Shown here piece after piece: positions 36,179 through 45,363 of a DNA stretch of 64,000 nt (positions are counted from its first letter, which is position 1; each line of letters opens with the position of its first letter). Location of the stretch: contig NZ_JACNMO010000001.1 in NCBI RefSeq assembly GCF_020622345.1, forward strand, positions 186,001 through 250,000, in the 5' to 3' direction. This DNA comes from Roseobacter weihaiensis. Lineage in GTDB: Bacteria > Pseudomonadota > Alphaproteobacteria > Rhodobacterales > Rhodobacteraceae. The notes beneath the pieces were generated by a model. The model was not told the origin of the DNA. It saw only the letters and a list, made by a program, of their open reading frames with translations, and did no database searches. Position numbers and translations under genes: made by a program.

Positions 36179-37233
36179 CCCTTACCGACCACATCGTGGG
36201 GCGCATTCTGGCAAGCGGCCCTATCAGTGTGGCGGATTACATGGCCGAATGCCTGCTGCATCCAACGCTTGGCTACTACACGACGCAGACCCCTTTTGGC
36301 ACAGAGGGAGACTTCATCACCGCACCGGACATCAGCCAGATGTTCGGCGAAGTCATTGGCCTCTGTCTGGCGCAAACATGGGTTGACCAGGGCCGTCCAG
36401 CCCCCTTCACCCTGGCGGAACTGGGGCCCGGACGCGGCACGCTCATGGCCGATATCCTGCGCGCAACCTCCCGGATACCGGGCTTTCGGAAAGCAGCACA
36501 GGTTTCGCTGGTCGAAGCGTCATCCCGCTTGCAAGAAATCCAGCGCCAGAGCCTTGAGGAACATCCCGTTCACTTCCTGCGCTCTGCCGGGGATTTGCCT
36601 GACGCTCCCCTCTTCCTCGTCGCCAACGAGTTCTTCGACGCGCTGCCGATCCGCCAGTTCCTGCGCACCCCCACTGCTTGGAGAGAGCGTCAGATCGGTG
36701 TGGCTGACGGATCGCTGACCTTCGGTCTTGGGCCCGAAACCGCGCAACCCGCGCTGGATCGGCGGATGGCAGATACACAGGACGGTGATCTGGTCGAACA
36801 CTGTCCGATGACGGCCCCAATCATCACTGCGATCAGCACGCGTATCGAGAGCCAGAGGGGGGCGGCGATCCTGATCGACTACGGCGACTGGCGGAGCCTT
36901 GGCGATACCTTGCAGGCCCTGCGGGGCCACCAGTCTCAAGACGTGCTGAGCGCTCCGGGCACATGTGATCTGACAGCCCATGTGGACTTTGAAGCCTTGG
37001 CGGAGGCCTCACACTGTGCCTTCACCAAGCTGACCCCGCAGGGTGTATTCCTTGAACGGCTGGGGATCACACAGCGGGCCCAGACACTCGCCGCCAACTT
37101 GACGGGACAGCCGCTGGAACAGCACATCCGCGCACATCGGCGCTTGACGCACCCCGACGAAATGGGAAACCTGTTCAAAGTGCTGGGCCTCTTTCCACAG
37201 GGCCAGGACCCTCCGCCGGGATTGGACGTATGA
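36175..37233 (+). CDS. MidA/NDUFAF7-family SAM-dependent methyltransferase
   Basis: 352 residues. The N-terminus [17 protein letters not shown] and the SAM site [16 protein letters not shown] match the DUF185/MidA family. The mitochondrial relative NDUFAF7 methylates an arginine of a complex I subunit; bacterial members are thought to act on a similar target but this is not proven. It shares ATGA overlaps with lgt before it and pgeF after it, a three-gene set that I recall as conserved in Rhodobacteraceae. Confidence 0.85.
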   Translation: MTLTDHIVGRILASGPISVADYMAECLLHPTLGYYTTQTPFGTEGDFITAPDISQMFGEVIGLCLAQTWVDQGRPAPFTLAELGPGRGTLMADILRATSRIPGFRKAAQVSLVEASSRLQEIQRQSLEEHPVHFLRSAGDLPDAPLFLVANEFFDALPIRQFLRTPTAWRERQIGVADGSLTFGLGPETAQPALDRRMADTQDGDLVEHCPMTAPIITAISTRIESQRGAAILIDYGDWRSLGDTLQALRGHQSQDVLSAPGTCDLTAHVDFEALAEASHCAFTKLTPQGVFLERLGITQRAQTLAANLTGQPLEQHIRAHRRLTHPDEMGNLFKVLGLFPQGQDPPPGLDV

Positions 37234-37985
37234 CGCTTGAGATTCTGACAGCCGATTGTTTGTCGTCGGTTCGACACGGATTTTTTACCCGACGCGGGGG
37301 CGCGTCATCTGGCGTTTTTTCCGGGTTGAATTGCGGCTACGGCAGCTCTGACCAAACCGAGATCGTGGCGATCAACCGCGCCCGCGTCGCTCAGGCCCTG
37401 GGGGTTGGGCCAGACAAGTTGACAGGGGTGCATCAGGTGCATTCCGCCAAGGCCGTCGCTGCCGAGGCACCGCTCGACACACCGGTGCGCGCCGATGCGA
37501 TTGTCACCAAAACCCCCGGCCTTGCGCTCTCCGTGCTGACGGCAGACTGCCAGCCGGTTCTTTTTGCGGACCCGGGCGCAGGGGTGATCGGGGCCGCGCA
37601 TGCGGGCTGGCGCGGGGCCCTTGACGGTATCTTGGAGGCAACGCTGGACACGATGGAGGCGCTTGGTGCGCAGCGCGGATCGATCCGCGCAGTCATCGGC
37701 CCAAGCATTTCGCAGGCCGCGTATGAGGTCGGGCCTGAATTCTTTGATACTTTCATGGCTGCAGACAGCGGCTATGCAAGGTTCTTTGCCAATGGTGCCG
37801 GGGATCGGATGCACTTTGACCTGCCAGGCTTTGGGTTGCACCGGTTACGGGAGGCAGGCGTCGGCACGGCGGAGTGGACGCGCCATTGCACCTACACTGA
37901 TCCGGAGCGGTTTTACTCCTACCGCCGCACGACGCACGCAAAAGAGGCTGACTATGGCCGCTTGATTGCCGCGATCCGGCTGTGA
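37230..37985 (+). CDS. pgeF: Peptidoglycan editing factor / laccase-domain protein
   Basis: 251 residues of the YfiH/PgeF (DUF152) family. Metal ligands are in the conserved HQVHSAK, LTADCQPV and AAHAGWRG motifs, with the CGYGSSDQTE region at the N-terminus. In E. coli this enzyme removes wrongly placed L-Ser from peptidoglycan precursors; related proteins also show polyphenol oxidase or adenosine-acting activity. The start overlaps the upstream methyltransferase by four bases. Confidence 0.9.
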   Translation: MTLEILTADCLSSVRHGFFTRRGGASSGVFSGLNCGYGSSDQTEIVAINRARVAQALGVGPDKLTGVHQVHSAKAVAAEAPLDTPVRADAIVTKTPGLALSVLTADCQPVLFADPGAGVIGAAHAGWRGALDGILEATLDTMEALGAQRGSIRAVIGPSISQAAYEVGPEFFDTFMAADSGYARFFANGAGDRMHFDLPGFGLHRLREAGVGTAEWTRHCTYTDPERFYSYRRTTHAKEADYGRLIAAIRL

Positions 37986-38292
37986 AACGCGGCCATTCAA
38001 GGCAAAACTAAGGCATAATTTGCCACCTGAGCGCCACAATTCGGGTAAACAATCAGTCGATTTCAGCACCATTGATAACCAAACGGGCGGTTTTTGCGCC
38101 TTAATCGCCTTGAAAACAACGCTCATCCCAACATTCCCCAAAATAGGGCAAATCGTTCAAAATTGAATCCAAGGTCACTTGTATTTTTTTAAACTTTTTT
38201 CTGTTTCGCCCCAAACCGGCCTAAATGCTCAGACAATTTAATGTTCGACGATAGGCGAAACTGACAAAGTGCAAGACAGAGCAGGAAGACCC
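37986..38292. other. AT-rich gene-poor region
   Basis: About 300 bases with clearly lower G+C than its neighbours, including a T-rich run at about 38178-38198. No gene, tRNA or known riboswitch is seen. It precedes a tiny reading frame (38293) and may hold its promoter. Confidence 0.6.
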
Positions 38293-38439
38293 ATGAAACT
38301 CAACGACCGTTTCATCAAGTCCGGCATCGCAACATCCGAGGCAACGGATGTGCGGATGCCCTGGACGCGGGGCAGAGATAGACAAGAGCAAAGTGCAGAA
38401 CGACAGCAACAGACACACGACGTCCACAGGACCGGGTAA
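38293..38439 (+). CDS. Tiny reading frame, 48 codons
   Basis: ATG 38293 (with AGGAAGA five bases before it) to a TAA at 38437-38439. The product starts MKLNDRFIKSGIATSEATDV and ends with a Gln/His-rich tail; it has no membrane or metal signature. A strong bidirectional terminator follows 27 bases after the stop, and an AT-rich leader precedes it, which together look like a small transcription unit. The product is not recognised; it may be a real small protein, an sRNA, or chance. Confidence 0.35.
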   Translation: MKLNDRFIKSGIATSEATDVRMPWTRGRDRQEQSAERQQQTHDVHRTG

Positions 38440-38466
38440 CCCCGCCCTCCAAAGTCGCAAGACCGT

Positions 38467-38504
38467 AAATCACCCTTCCAGCGATTCGCCTGGAAGGGTG
38501 ATTT
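38467..38504. terminator. 15-bp perfect inverted repeat, bidirectional terminator
   Basis: AAATCACCCTTCCAG (38467-38481) and its exact complement (38490-38504) around an eight-base loop. The outer A and T bases give weak T-tracts on both strands. This is the longest perfect inverted repeat I found in the window and it closes the tiny 38293 unit. Confidence 0.75.
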
Positions 38505-38725
38505 CGTTCAGCACATTGTGACCATCGACCCGGCTTTTGCGAAACAAATCAGCGTCAGTTGAGTTTACTTTCAGTGCTTGCGGAACAATTGATGCAAATT
38601 TTTGACAATTTGGGTGTAAACAGGCCTCGTTGTCTTCAGGTAGACACGAGAGAACTGTAACCGGTCCTTTCCGTGCTCGTCGGTGGGGTCGACGCGGGCT
38701 GTGACCTTTCTGGAAAAGGCGCTTG

Positions 38726-39505
38726 ATGAGTACCCCCATGCTTCGCACACCGCAGCCTGAGCAGGCTGATCTGCAATCTCCCGGATTTACGGACACAAGC
38801 GCTCGGTCGGAGCTGGTGCCGAGACCCGCGTTTGGCATCCGCATTGCCGACATCTCTGCACTCAAATGTGACGGCACGATCGTGACCGGGCAACGGAAAA
38901 TTCCAACGCTTCCAGATTTTGACAAGGTCTTTGCCGCCTTTGCACAAGGCACCCTCTTTCAGGCTGAGCAGGGGTTTGTCGCTGTCGAAGACCTCCTGCC
39001 CGGCGACTGGCTGATGACTGCGAATGGCACGCCGGAGCAGGTCACCTGGATCGGGTCAACGACCTTTTCCGCCGGCGATCCGGCAGGTCACGCCCCTATT
39101 GTCCGCGTCATGGCGGATACTTTCGGCATGAACCGGCCCGAGAACTCTATCAATCTTGGCCCCGCCGCGCGTGTCCTGCAAACCCCACCTGATTTGCGGG
39201 CCGCCGTTGCACCAAACGGGATGATGACACCGACCGGGCGGTTTGTGGATGGTGTGAGCGTGGTTGATATCCTGCCGCCAGCTCCAGTGCGGTTGTTCCA
39301 CGTGGCTCTGCGCCAGCACGCCGCTCTCATGGCAAACGGGCTGGAGGTCGAGAGCTATCATCCCGGCACCACATCGCTGAGGCATCTTTCCCAGACCCTG
39401 CGCACGACCTTCTTGTCGCTCTTTCCGAATATTACGCTGCTGAGCGACTTCGGTCCGTTGCATTATCCGCGCGCAACGGACGACAAGGGCCAGTCTGCCG
39501 CATAG
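38726..39505 (+). CDS. Hint-domain protein, second copy
   Basis: 259 residues from the ATG at 38726 (AAGG upstream; a TTG just before is less likely). A polar N-terminal region of about 75 residues is followed by a Hint domain: AAFAQGTLFQAEQG, FVAVEDLLPGDWLMTANGTPEQVTWIG, and a C-terminal HPGTTSLRHLS-like end. As in the first copy (4239), the nucleophile cysteine before the AGT-type turn is missing (Ala here). No signal peptide is visible. The two Hint proteins share only the domain, not the flanks, so they are not recent duplicates. Confidence 0.7.
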   Translation: MSTPMLRTPQPEQADLQSPGFTDTSARSELVPRPAFGIRIADISALKCDGTIVTGQRKIPTLPDFDKVFAAFAQGTLFQAEQGFVAVEDLLPGDWLMTANGTPEQVTWIGSTTFSAGDPAGHAPIVRVMADTFGMNRPENSINLGPAARVLQTPPDLRAAVAPNGMMTPTGRFVDGVSVVDILPPAPVRLFHVALRQHAALMANGLEVESYHPGTTSLRHLSQTLRTTFLSLFPNITLLSDFGPLHYPRATDDKGQSAA

Positions 39506-39506
39506 G

Positions 39507-40007
39507 CTAGGCAGAGGCGGCCAGACGCTCTTCAAGCACCTCAAAGGGCACGCCAGGGTCATCTTTGGCCCCGCGAATAACCAAGGATGTCTTGACGCTG
39601 GCCACGTTGGGGGTGGTCAGCAATTCGCCGGTCAGAAAGCGCTGAAAACTCGAAAGGTCGGGGGCGGCACATTTCAGAATGAAGTCCACCTCGCCGTTGA
39701 GCATGTGACACTCGCGCACCAGAGGCCAGGCGCGGCAACGATCCTCAAAGGCCGTCAGGTCCGCTTCGGCCTGGCTCGCAAGCCCCACCATCGCAAAAAC
39801 CTGCACCTCGAACCCGAGCGCACGCGCATCCACGTCGGCATGATACCCTTTGATGTATCCGGCCTCTTCAAGTGTGCGCACCCGGCGCAGACAGGGCGGC
39901 GCAGAAATGCCCACGCGCTTTGCCAACTCGACATTTGTCATGCGACCGTCCGCCTGCAGTTCTGCAAGAATCTTTCGGTCAATCGGATCTAAACGCATCG
40001 TTGCCAT
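39507..40007 (-). CDS. Lrp/AsnC family transcriptional regulator
   Basis: 166 residues from the ATG at 40007 (an ATG at 39998 is also possible). The N-terminal winged helix-turn-helix is [30 protein letters not shown], and the C-terminal RAM ligand-binding domain includes [17 protein letters not shown]. Lrp-type regulators sense amino acids and act as dimers to hexadecamers. It is divergent from trxB, so control of trxB or of itself is possible. The target is not known. Confidence 0.95.
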   Translation of the reverse strand: MATMRLDPIDRKILAELQADGRMTNVELAKRVGISAPPCLRRVRTLEEAGYIKGYHADVDARALGFEVQVFAMVGLASQAEADLTAFEDRCRAWPLVRECHMLNGEVDFILKCAAPDLSSFQRFLTGELLTTPNVASVKTSLVIRGAKDDPGVPFEVLEERLAASA

Positions 40008-40205
40008 ATCTCCCCCGGAATTTTCGGTTGTTATAACACCACCGGCAAGACGCGCAATAATGTTTCGCAAACACGCAAGATTCTTTCTAGCATTTCGAAC
40101 CACCGCAACTCCGTCATGCACAAGACGCAGGCACCGGGGGGTTTAAGCTGGAAAAGGACACCTATATATCCCAACCTGCTGCTCAGATTAAGATTGGGGA
40201 TTCTC

Positions 40206-41186
40206 ATGGGGACTACACGGCGCACACGCGTTCTTATTATCGGGTCCGGTCCAGCCGGGTACACGGCTGCGGTCTATGCCAGCCGCGCGATGCTAAACCC
40301 CATTCTGGTGCAGGGGATCGAACCTGGCGGCCAGTTGACCACCACCACGGAGGTCGAGAACTGGCCCGGTGATACCGAAGTACAGGGACCTGACCTCATG
40401 GTGCGGATGCAGGAGCATGCCAAAGCCATGGGCACCGAGATTATCGGCGACATCATCACCGATCTGACCCTCGACCAGCGCCCTTTCGTGGCAACCGGGG
40501 ACAGTGGCACAACCTATCTGGCCGATGCCGTGATCCTGGCGACCGGCGCGCGCGCCAAATGGCTGGGGCTGCCGTCGGAGGAGAAGTTCAAAGGCTTTGG
40601 TGTCTCCGCCTGTGCGACCTGTGACGGGTTTTTTTACCGAGGGCAGGAGATCGTTGTCATCGGGGGCGGAAATACGGCTGTCGAAGAAGCGCTTTTCCTC
40701 ACCAATTTCGCCTCAAAGGTCACTCTTGTACATCGCCGCGATGAGCTGCGTGCGGAGAAGATCCTGATCGATCGACTGATGAAAAACCCCAAGATCGAGC
40801 CGTTGTGGTTTCACGAACTCGACGAAGTTGTGGGGACCGAGAACCCCCTGGGCGTTGAGGCGGTGCGTGTCAAGCATACCAAGACCGGTGAGATCACCGA
40901 AATCCCCGCCAAGGGCGTCTTTGTGGCAATCGGCCATGCGCCGGCCAACGAATTGGTCAAGGACGTGCTGGAAACCCACATGGGCGGCTATGTGGTGACA
41001 AAACCCGACAGCACCGAGACGTCGATCCCCGGCGTCTTTGCGGCGGGCGATCTGACCGACCACAAATACCGCCAAGCGGTAACGTCAGCAGGGATGGGAT
41101 GCATGGCCGCGCTTGAGGCGGAGCGGTTTTTGGCGGAAAATGAAGCCGACACCCCGGTTTCAGAAGACGTCGCCGCCGCCGAGTAA
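40206..41186 (+). CDS. trxB: Thioredoxin reductase
   Basis: 326 residues. It passes electrons from NADPH via FAD to thioredoxin. FAD binding is by [16 protein letters not shown], the redox-active pair is Cys136/Cys139 in [14 protein letters not shown] binding is by [11 protein letters not shown], and the FAD end motif is [17 protein letters not shown]. The ATG at 40206 is in the family position; the ribosome binding site is weak. It is divergent from the Lrp-type regulator. Confidence 0.96.
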   Translation: MGTTRRTRVLIIGSGPAGYTAAVYASRAMLNPILVQGIEPGGQLTTTTEVENWPGDTEVQGPDLMVRMQEHAKAMGTEIIGDIITDLTLDQRPFVATGDSGTTYLADAVILATGARAKWLGLPSEEKFKGFGVSACATCDGFFYRGQEIVVIGGGNTAVEEALFLTNFASKVTLVHRRDELRAEKILIDRLMKNPKIEPLWFHELDEVVGTENPLGVEAVRVKHTKTGEITEIPAKGVFVAIGHAPANELVKDVLETHMGGYVVTKPDSTETSIPGVFAAGDLTDHKYRQAVTSAGMGCMAALEAERFLAENEADTPVSEDVAAAE

Positions 41187-41208
41187 TCGACATCGGGACC
41201 GCAGGATG

Positions 41209-41227
41209 CCCCCCCCCTCAGGGGGGG
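41209..41227 (+). terminator. C/G-run hairpin after trxB
   Basis: CCCCCCC and GGGGGGG flank a three-base TCA loop, 23 bases after the trxB stop. There is no T-run, only TGTTG, so termination is possible but weaker than usual. Confidence 0.5.
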
Positions 41228-41331
41228 TGTTGCGTGCGCACGGTGGTTTAAGGCGGCTCTCATCCGCCTGATGGATAACGCTTGATGTGCCAATCGGCAC
41301 AAGGTCCAGCCCCCTTCAAGCGAGGTCATCC

Positions 41332-42651
41332 ATGCCCAGCCGAGCCGCATTGTCCCATATCCCCGGCCCTCCTGTGCCCCCCATCATCGGCCATACCCTG
41401 AAGATTGCCAAAGACAGCTACGGCACGCAGCAGGACTACATCCGCCGCTACGGTCCCGTTTACAAAACAAAAATGCTGGGGGTTTGGCGTGTCAACCTGT
41501 GCGGCCCCGAGGCGCTGGAATATGTGCTTTTGGACAAGGAAAAAATCTTTTCCTCCGCCGGGGGGTGGGACGCGCTGCAACGCATTTATCCCGGTGGCCT
41601 GATTCTTCAGGACTTTGACGGCCACCGGCAAAACCGCCGGATCATGATGGCGGCCTTTCGGGCCTCTGCCATCCGCGACTACCGCGAACGGATGGGCAAT
41701 GTGATGGCGGACCTGATCGCCACATGGCCGGACGACCGACCGTTTGATTTCTACACCGCTATAAAATCGCTGACACTGCGCATGGGCGGGGCGGTTTTCA
41801 TGGGTCTGCCGCTTGACGGCGCGTTGGCAAAAAAAATCAACCGGGCCATCACCGATGAGATCCGTGCCTCCGTCACGCTGATCCGCCAGCCGATCCCCTT
41901 GACGCCCATGTGGCACGGGGTGCGCGGGCGCGACTTTCTGCGGGAGACCTTTCGCAAAATGATCCCGGAGCGGCGCGCAGCAGGCGGCGATGATTTCTTT
42001 TCGCAGATGTGTCTGGCGACAGATGAGGACGGCCACGGCTGGAGCGAGGATGAAATCCTGAACCAGTTCAACCTGCTGATTATGGCCGCGCACGACACCA
42101 CCGCCACCTCGATGACCGTGATGATGGCAGCTCTCGGCGCCCATCCCAACTGGCAGCAGCGCTTGGTTGAGGAGGTAGAGAGCCTGGGCGACGCGCCGCT
42201 CAATGAAGAGGCGCTTGGCAGGATGGTTGAGACCGACAAGGTTTTTCGCGAGGCACTTAGGCTCGTGCCGCCCGTCCCCTTCATCCCGCGCATGGCAACC
42301 CGTGATTTTCACTGGAAAGGGTTTGACATCCCGGCGGGCACCTCGCTGGCGCTCAATCCCGGCGTCACGATGCTGTCCCCCGATCTCTTTACCAATCCAA
42401 CCGTGTTCGACCCCGACCGGTTTTCGCCCGAGCGGGCCGAAGACCGCATACACCGTTTTGCATGGTCCCCCTTTGGCGGCGGGGCACACAAATGCCTCGG
42501 CATGCATTTTGCCACGATGCAGGTAAAGCTTTTCATGGCAACACTCTTGCGCCAGCGTCGTATCGCTTTGCCACAGGGCACGCCGGCCTGGCAACGGATG
42601 CCGATACCGAAACCCAAAGGCGGGTTACCGGTCCTTCTGGCGAAAGCTTAG
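41332..42651 (+). CDS. Cytochrome P450 (CYP51/CYP26-like clan)
   Basis: 439 residues from the ATG at 41332 after a GAGGT site. All P450 landmarks are present: an I-helix AAHDTTATS, the ExxR in FREALR, and the heme loop FGGGAHKCLG with Cys388 as the iron ligand. The MHFATMQVK after the heme loop recalls sterol demethylase (CYP51) and related clans. It has no membrane anchor and no adjacent ferredoxin or reductase gene, so its redox partner must be elsewhere. The substrate cannot be predicted. Confidence 0.95.
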   Translation: MPSRAALSHIPGPPVPPIIGHTLKIAKDSYGTQQDYIRRYGPVYKTKMLGVWRVNLCGPEALEYVLLDKEKIFSSAGGWDALQRIYPGGLILQDFDGHRQNRRIMMAAFRASAIRDYRERMGNVMADLIATWPDDRPFDFYTAIKSLTLRMGGAVFMGLPLDGALAKKINRAITDEIRASVTLIRQPIPLTPMWHGVRGRDFLRETFRKMIPERRAAGGDDFFSQMCLATDEDGHGWSEDEILNQFNLLIMAAHDTTATSMTVMMAALGAHPNWQQRLVEEVESLGDAPLNEEALGRMVETDKVFREALRLVPPVPFIPRMATRDFHWKGFDIPAGTSLALNPGVTMLSPDLFTNPTVFDPDRFSPERAEDRIHRFAWSPFGGGAHKCLGMHFATMQVKLFMATLLRQRRIALPQGTPAWQRMPIPKPKGGLPVLLAKA

Positions 42652-42657
42652 ACGCCG

Positions 42658-42691
42658 CGCAAAGCCGCAGGGATCGACCTGCGGCTTTGCG
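42658..42691. terminator. 14-bp perfect hairpin between convergent genes
   Basis: CGCAAAGCCGCAGG (42658-42671) pairs exactly with CCTGCGGCTTTGCG (42678-42691) around a six-base loop. It follows the P450 stop and precedes the end of the DUF1150 gene on the other strand, so it probably ends both transcripts. Confidence 0.75.
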
Positions 42692-42702
42692 GTGTGCGGG
42701 GT

Positions 42703-42927
42703 CTAGTGAACCGGTACAGGCGCGTAATCGTTCTGGCGCGCCAGACGGAAGGCCAGCTTGCGGTCGGCAACCAAGGCAAGCTGCTGGCCATCGCTGTCAT
42801 GCACGGCATAAAGCTGTTCCAGCCCTTCGATCTTACCCTGCACTTCGCTTGGCAAATCCGATACATCCACTGTTTTCACGTAAACAATGCGATTTTCATC
42901 TGGTGTTGTTTCAAATGGTTCCTGCAT
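42703..42927 (-). CDS. DUF1150 family protein
   Basis: 74 residues from the ATG at 42927 (AAAGGG upstream). The IVYVKTVDVSDLPSEVQGK and LYAVHDSDGQQLALVADRKLAF blocks match DUF1150, a small family found in alphaproteobacteria. The function is unknown. It lies four bases after the hsp20 gene in the same direction, a pairing that is common in this class, so the two are probably co-transcribed heat-shock genes. Confidence 0.9.
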   Translation of the reverse strand: MQEPFETTPDENRIVYVKTVDVSDLPSEVQGKIEGLEQLYAVHDSDGQQLALVADRKLAFRLARQNDYAPVPVH

Positions 42928-42931
42928 CTCG

Positions 42932-43345
42932 TTACCCTTTCCTGATGTTAATCGTTTGAACAACTGATTGTGGCTTTTCTCGGGTCAAATCGACGTGAAG
43001 CAACCCGTTTTCCATCACGGCTTCGCCCACGTCCACCCCATCTGCCAGCACAAAACTGCGCTGGAACTGGCGTGCGGCGATCCCGCGGTGCAAGAACACG
43101 CGGCCCTCGCTGTCATCGCTCTGCCGTCCGCGGATCACCAATTGGCGATCCTCAACCGTGATGGACAGGTCCTCATCCGCAAACCCGGCAACTGCGAGCG
43201 TGATGCGGTAGGAAAAGTCCGAAGTCTGTTCTATATTAAAAGGCGGATAGCCTTCGTTGCCGGATTTCGCGGCCCGTTCCAGCAATCTTTCAAGCTGCTC
43301 GAACCCCAGCATGTGGGGATAAGCTCCGAGAGTCATTTTGGTCAT
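42932..43345 (-). CDS. Small heat-shock protein (Hsp20, IbpA type)
   Basis: 137 residues. The alpha-crystallin domain runs from about residue 35 to 125, with the YRITLAVAGFADEDLSITVED strands and the A-x-x-x-N-G-x-L motif as AVMENGLLHVDL. The N-terminal arm includes the LGFEQLERLLERAAKSGNEGYPPFNIE region typical of IbpA. It binds unfolding proteins as oligomers. The upstream region may carry a heat-shock promoter, but none could be pinned down by eye. Confidence 0.95.
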   Translation of the reverse strand: MTKMTLGAYPHMLGFEQLERLLERAAKSGNEGYPPFNIEQTSDFSYRITLAVAGFADEDLSITVEDRQLVIRGRQSDDSEGRVFLHRGIAARQFQRSFVLADGVDVGEAVMENGLLHVDLTREKPQSVVQTINIRKG

Positions 43346-43504
43346 ACGACACGTCCTTATGGATCAAGCGACAGTCACGCGCCGGTCCCGTTTCGGCAAC
43401 CGACACCACCAATATGGGAAGCCTTCTGAGCGAACGCAAGGGCTAGGCGGTTTCGGTCCAACGCCCTATATTGGGCGCAGTCCAAACAGTGGAATCACAC
43501 CCCA

Positions 43505-43729
43505 ATGAATGCTCCCACCGATCTGTCGATGAAAACGGATGAAGTCTTGCGGGTCGAGCTTGCTGTTTTTCGACGGGAGCACCGGGATCTGGATGACGCG
43601 ATCCAGGCCCTTGCTGAAAAGAACACCGCGGACCAACTGACCCTGCAGCGCCTGAAAAAGCGAAAATTGCGCCTCAAGGACCTCATCGCCCTGATCGAGG
43701 ACAGGTTGACCCCGGATATCATTGCCTGA
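43505..43729 (+). CDS. YdcH/DUF465 family protein
   Basis: 74 residues with the DUF465 signature: HRDLDDAIQALAEK, then RLKKRKLRLKDLI. The protein is a short helical hairpin or coiled coil, highly charged, without cysteine. The function is unknown in all bacteria. It is 159 bases from the divergent hsp20 gene and 82 bases before purE on the same strand, a neighbourhood kept in many Rhodobacterales. Confidence 0.92.
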   Translation: MNAPTDLSMKTDEVLRVELAVFRREHRDLDDAIQALAEKNTADQLTLQRLKKRKLRLKDLIALIEDRLTPDIIA

Positions 43730-43811
43730 ACGCGCAACCCGCATTGCGCCTCAAGCGCGCTTGACTATAGTGCGGCACTTCGAAGAACAGGCAGTAAAAG
43801 GGCCTTAAGAC

Positions 43812-44300
43812 ATGAGCACTCCCGCCGTTGGGATCATCATGGGCAGTCAGTCGGACTGGCCCACCATGCGCGAGGCCGCCCAGGTTCTGGACGATCTGGG
43901 CATTACCTATGAACAGCGCATCGTCTCGGCCCACCGCACACCGGACCGCTTGTGGGATTATGGGACGGGCGCGGTCGACCGGGGCCTTCAAGTCATTATC
44001 GCAGGGGCGGGCGGCGCGGCGCATCTGCCCGGCATGATGGCCTCAAAGACCCGGGTGCCGGTGATCGGTGTCCCGGTTCAGACCAAAGCGCTGTCCGGCG
44101 TTGATTCGCTTTATTCGATCGTGCAGATGCCCCGCGGATACCCCGTCGCCACCATGGCCATCGGGGCCGCCGGAGCTGCCAATGCGGGGCTGATGGCGGC
44201 AGGCATTCTGGCCTTGCATGACACCGATCTTGCCACACGGCTGGAGACCTGGCGCGCCCGCCTGTCGGCCTCGATCCCCGAGGTCCCCGTCGATGACTGA
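43812..44300 (+). CDS. purE: N5-carboxyaminoimidazole ribonucleotide mutase
   Basis: 162 residues, standard class I PurE. It converts N5-CAIR to CAIR in purine synthesis. Motifs [18 protein letters not shown] and [12 protein letters not shown] contain the substrate-binding and catalytic histidine residues. The start follows AAAGGG. Its end overlaps the purK start by eight bases. Confidence 0.97.
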   Translation: MSTPAVGIIMGSQSDWPTMREAAQVLDDLGITYEQRIVSAHRTPDRLWDYGTGAVDRGLQVIIAGAGGAAHLPGMMASKTRVPVIGVPVQTKALSGVDSLYSIVQMPRGYPVATMAIGAAGAANAGLMAAGILALHDTDLATRLETWRARLSASIPEVPVDD

Positions 44301-45360
44301 GCCGCTCGGGACAGGGGCGATCATCGGCATTCTGGGCGGCGGACAGTTGGGCCGGATGCTGGCGGTTGCGGCTGCACGGTTGGGCTTGAAGTGCCACATA
44401 TTCGACCCCGGAACCGAGCCCCCGGCCGGCCACACGGCCTACCGCGTCACAAGAGCCGACTACGAAGACAACGCCGCGTTGATTGGCTTTGCGCAGAGCG
44501 TCGATGTGGTCACCTATGAATTCGAGAATATTCCCACCTCGGCGCTGGACATCCTCGAGGCGATCGTGCCGATCCGGCCCGGCCGGGAGGCTCTGCGCGT
44601 CAGCCAGGACCGGCTGACGGAGAAAAACTACCTTCAAGACCTCGGCCTGAGGGTCGCCCCCTTTGCCGCCATCTCAGATGCCGCTTCGCTTGCGGTGGCG
44701 CTGGCGGAAATCGGCACGCCTTCCATCCTCAAAACACGGCGCTTTGGCTATGACGGCAAGGGGCAGGCCCGGCTCTCAACCCCCGAGGACGCTCCGCAGG
44801 CGTTAGCGGATATGGCCGGGGCCCCTGCAGTTCTGGAAGGGTTTGTGACCTTCAGCCATGAGGTCTCCGTGATTGCCGCGCGCAGCGCGCGCGGTGAGGT
44901 GGCCTGCTTTGATCCCGGTGAAAATGTGCACCGCGACGGCATTCTGCACAGCACCACCGTGCCCGCGCGCCTGTCGGCCAAGCAGCGGGCAGACGCCGTG
45001 CTGGTCGCCGCCAAGCTCCTGAATGCGCTCGACTATATCGGCGTTCTGGGGGTGGAGCTCTTTGTCACGCCGCAAGGGCTGGTCGTGAATGAAATCGCCC
45101 CGCGCGTGCACAACTCCGGCCACTGGACGCAAAATGGCTGCGCGGTGGATCAGTTCGAGCAGCATGTCCGGGCAATTGCCGGGTGGCCTTTGGGCGACGG
45201 CACCCGCCATAGTGACGTCACGATGGAGAACCTGATCGGTCACGACATGGAGCGAGTGCAGGAGATCGCCCGCGAGGCCAACGCAGCGCTCCACCTCTAT
45301 GGCAAGGCCGAGGTCAAAGCGGGCCGCAAGATGGGCCATGTGAACCGGATCACGCGCTGA
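44293..45360 (+). CDS. purK: N5-carboxyaminoimidazole ribonucleotide synthase
   Basis: 355 residues from the ATG at 44293. It is an ATP-grasp enzyme that makes N5-CAIR from AIR, ATP and bicarbonate, handing it to purE. The N-terminal GGGQLGRML, the ATP-binding [11 protein letters not shown] and the C-terminal [12 protein letters not shown] motifs are in place. It is the second gene of purEK and is convergent, three bases away, with the phnM gene. Confidence 0.97.
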   Translation: MTEPLGTGAIIGILGGGQLGRMLAVAAARLGLKCHIFDPGTEPPAGHTAYRVTRADYEDNAALIGFAQSVDVVTYEFENIPTSALDILEAIVPIRPGREALRVSQDRLTEKNYLQDLGLRVAPFAAISDAASLAVALAEIGTPSILKTRRFGYDGKGQARLSTPEDAPQALADMAGAPAVLEGFVTFSHEVSVIAARSARGEVACFDPGENVHRDGILHSTTVPARLSAKQRADAVLVAAKLLNALDYIGVLGVELFVTPQGLVVNEIAPRVHNSGHWTQNGCAVDQFEQHVRAIAGWPLGDGTRHSDVTMENLIGHDMERVQEIAREANAALHLYGKAEVKAGRKMGHVNRITR

Positions 45361-45363
45361 CCG

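Noticed and set aside
38600-38640. TTGACA near 38605 as a sigma-70 promoter for the second Hint gene
   Set aside because: No acceptable -10 hexamer lies at 16-18 bases from it.
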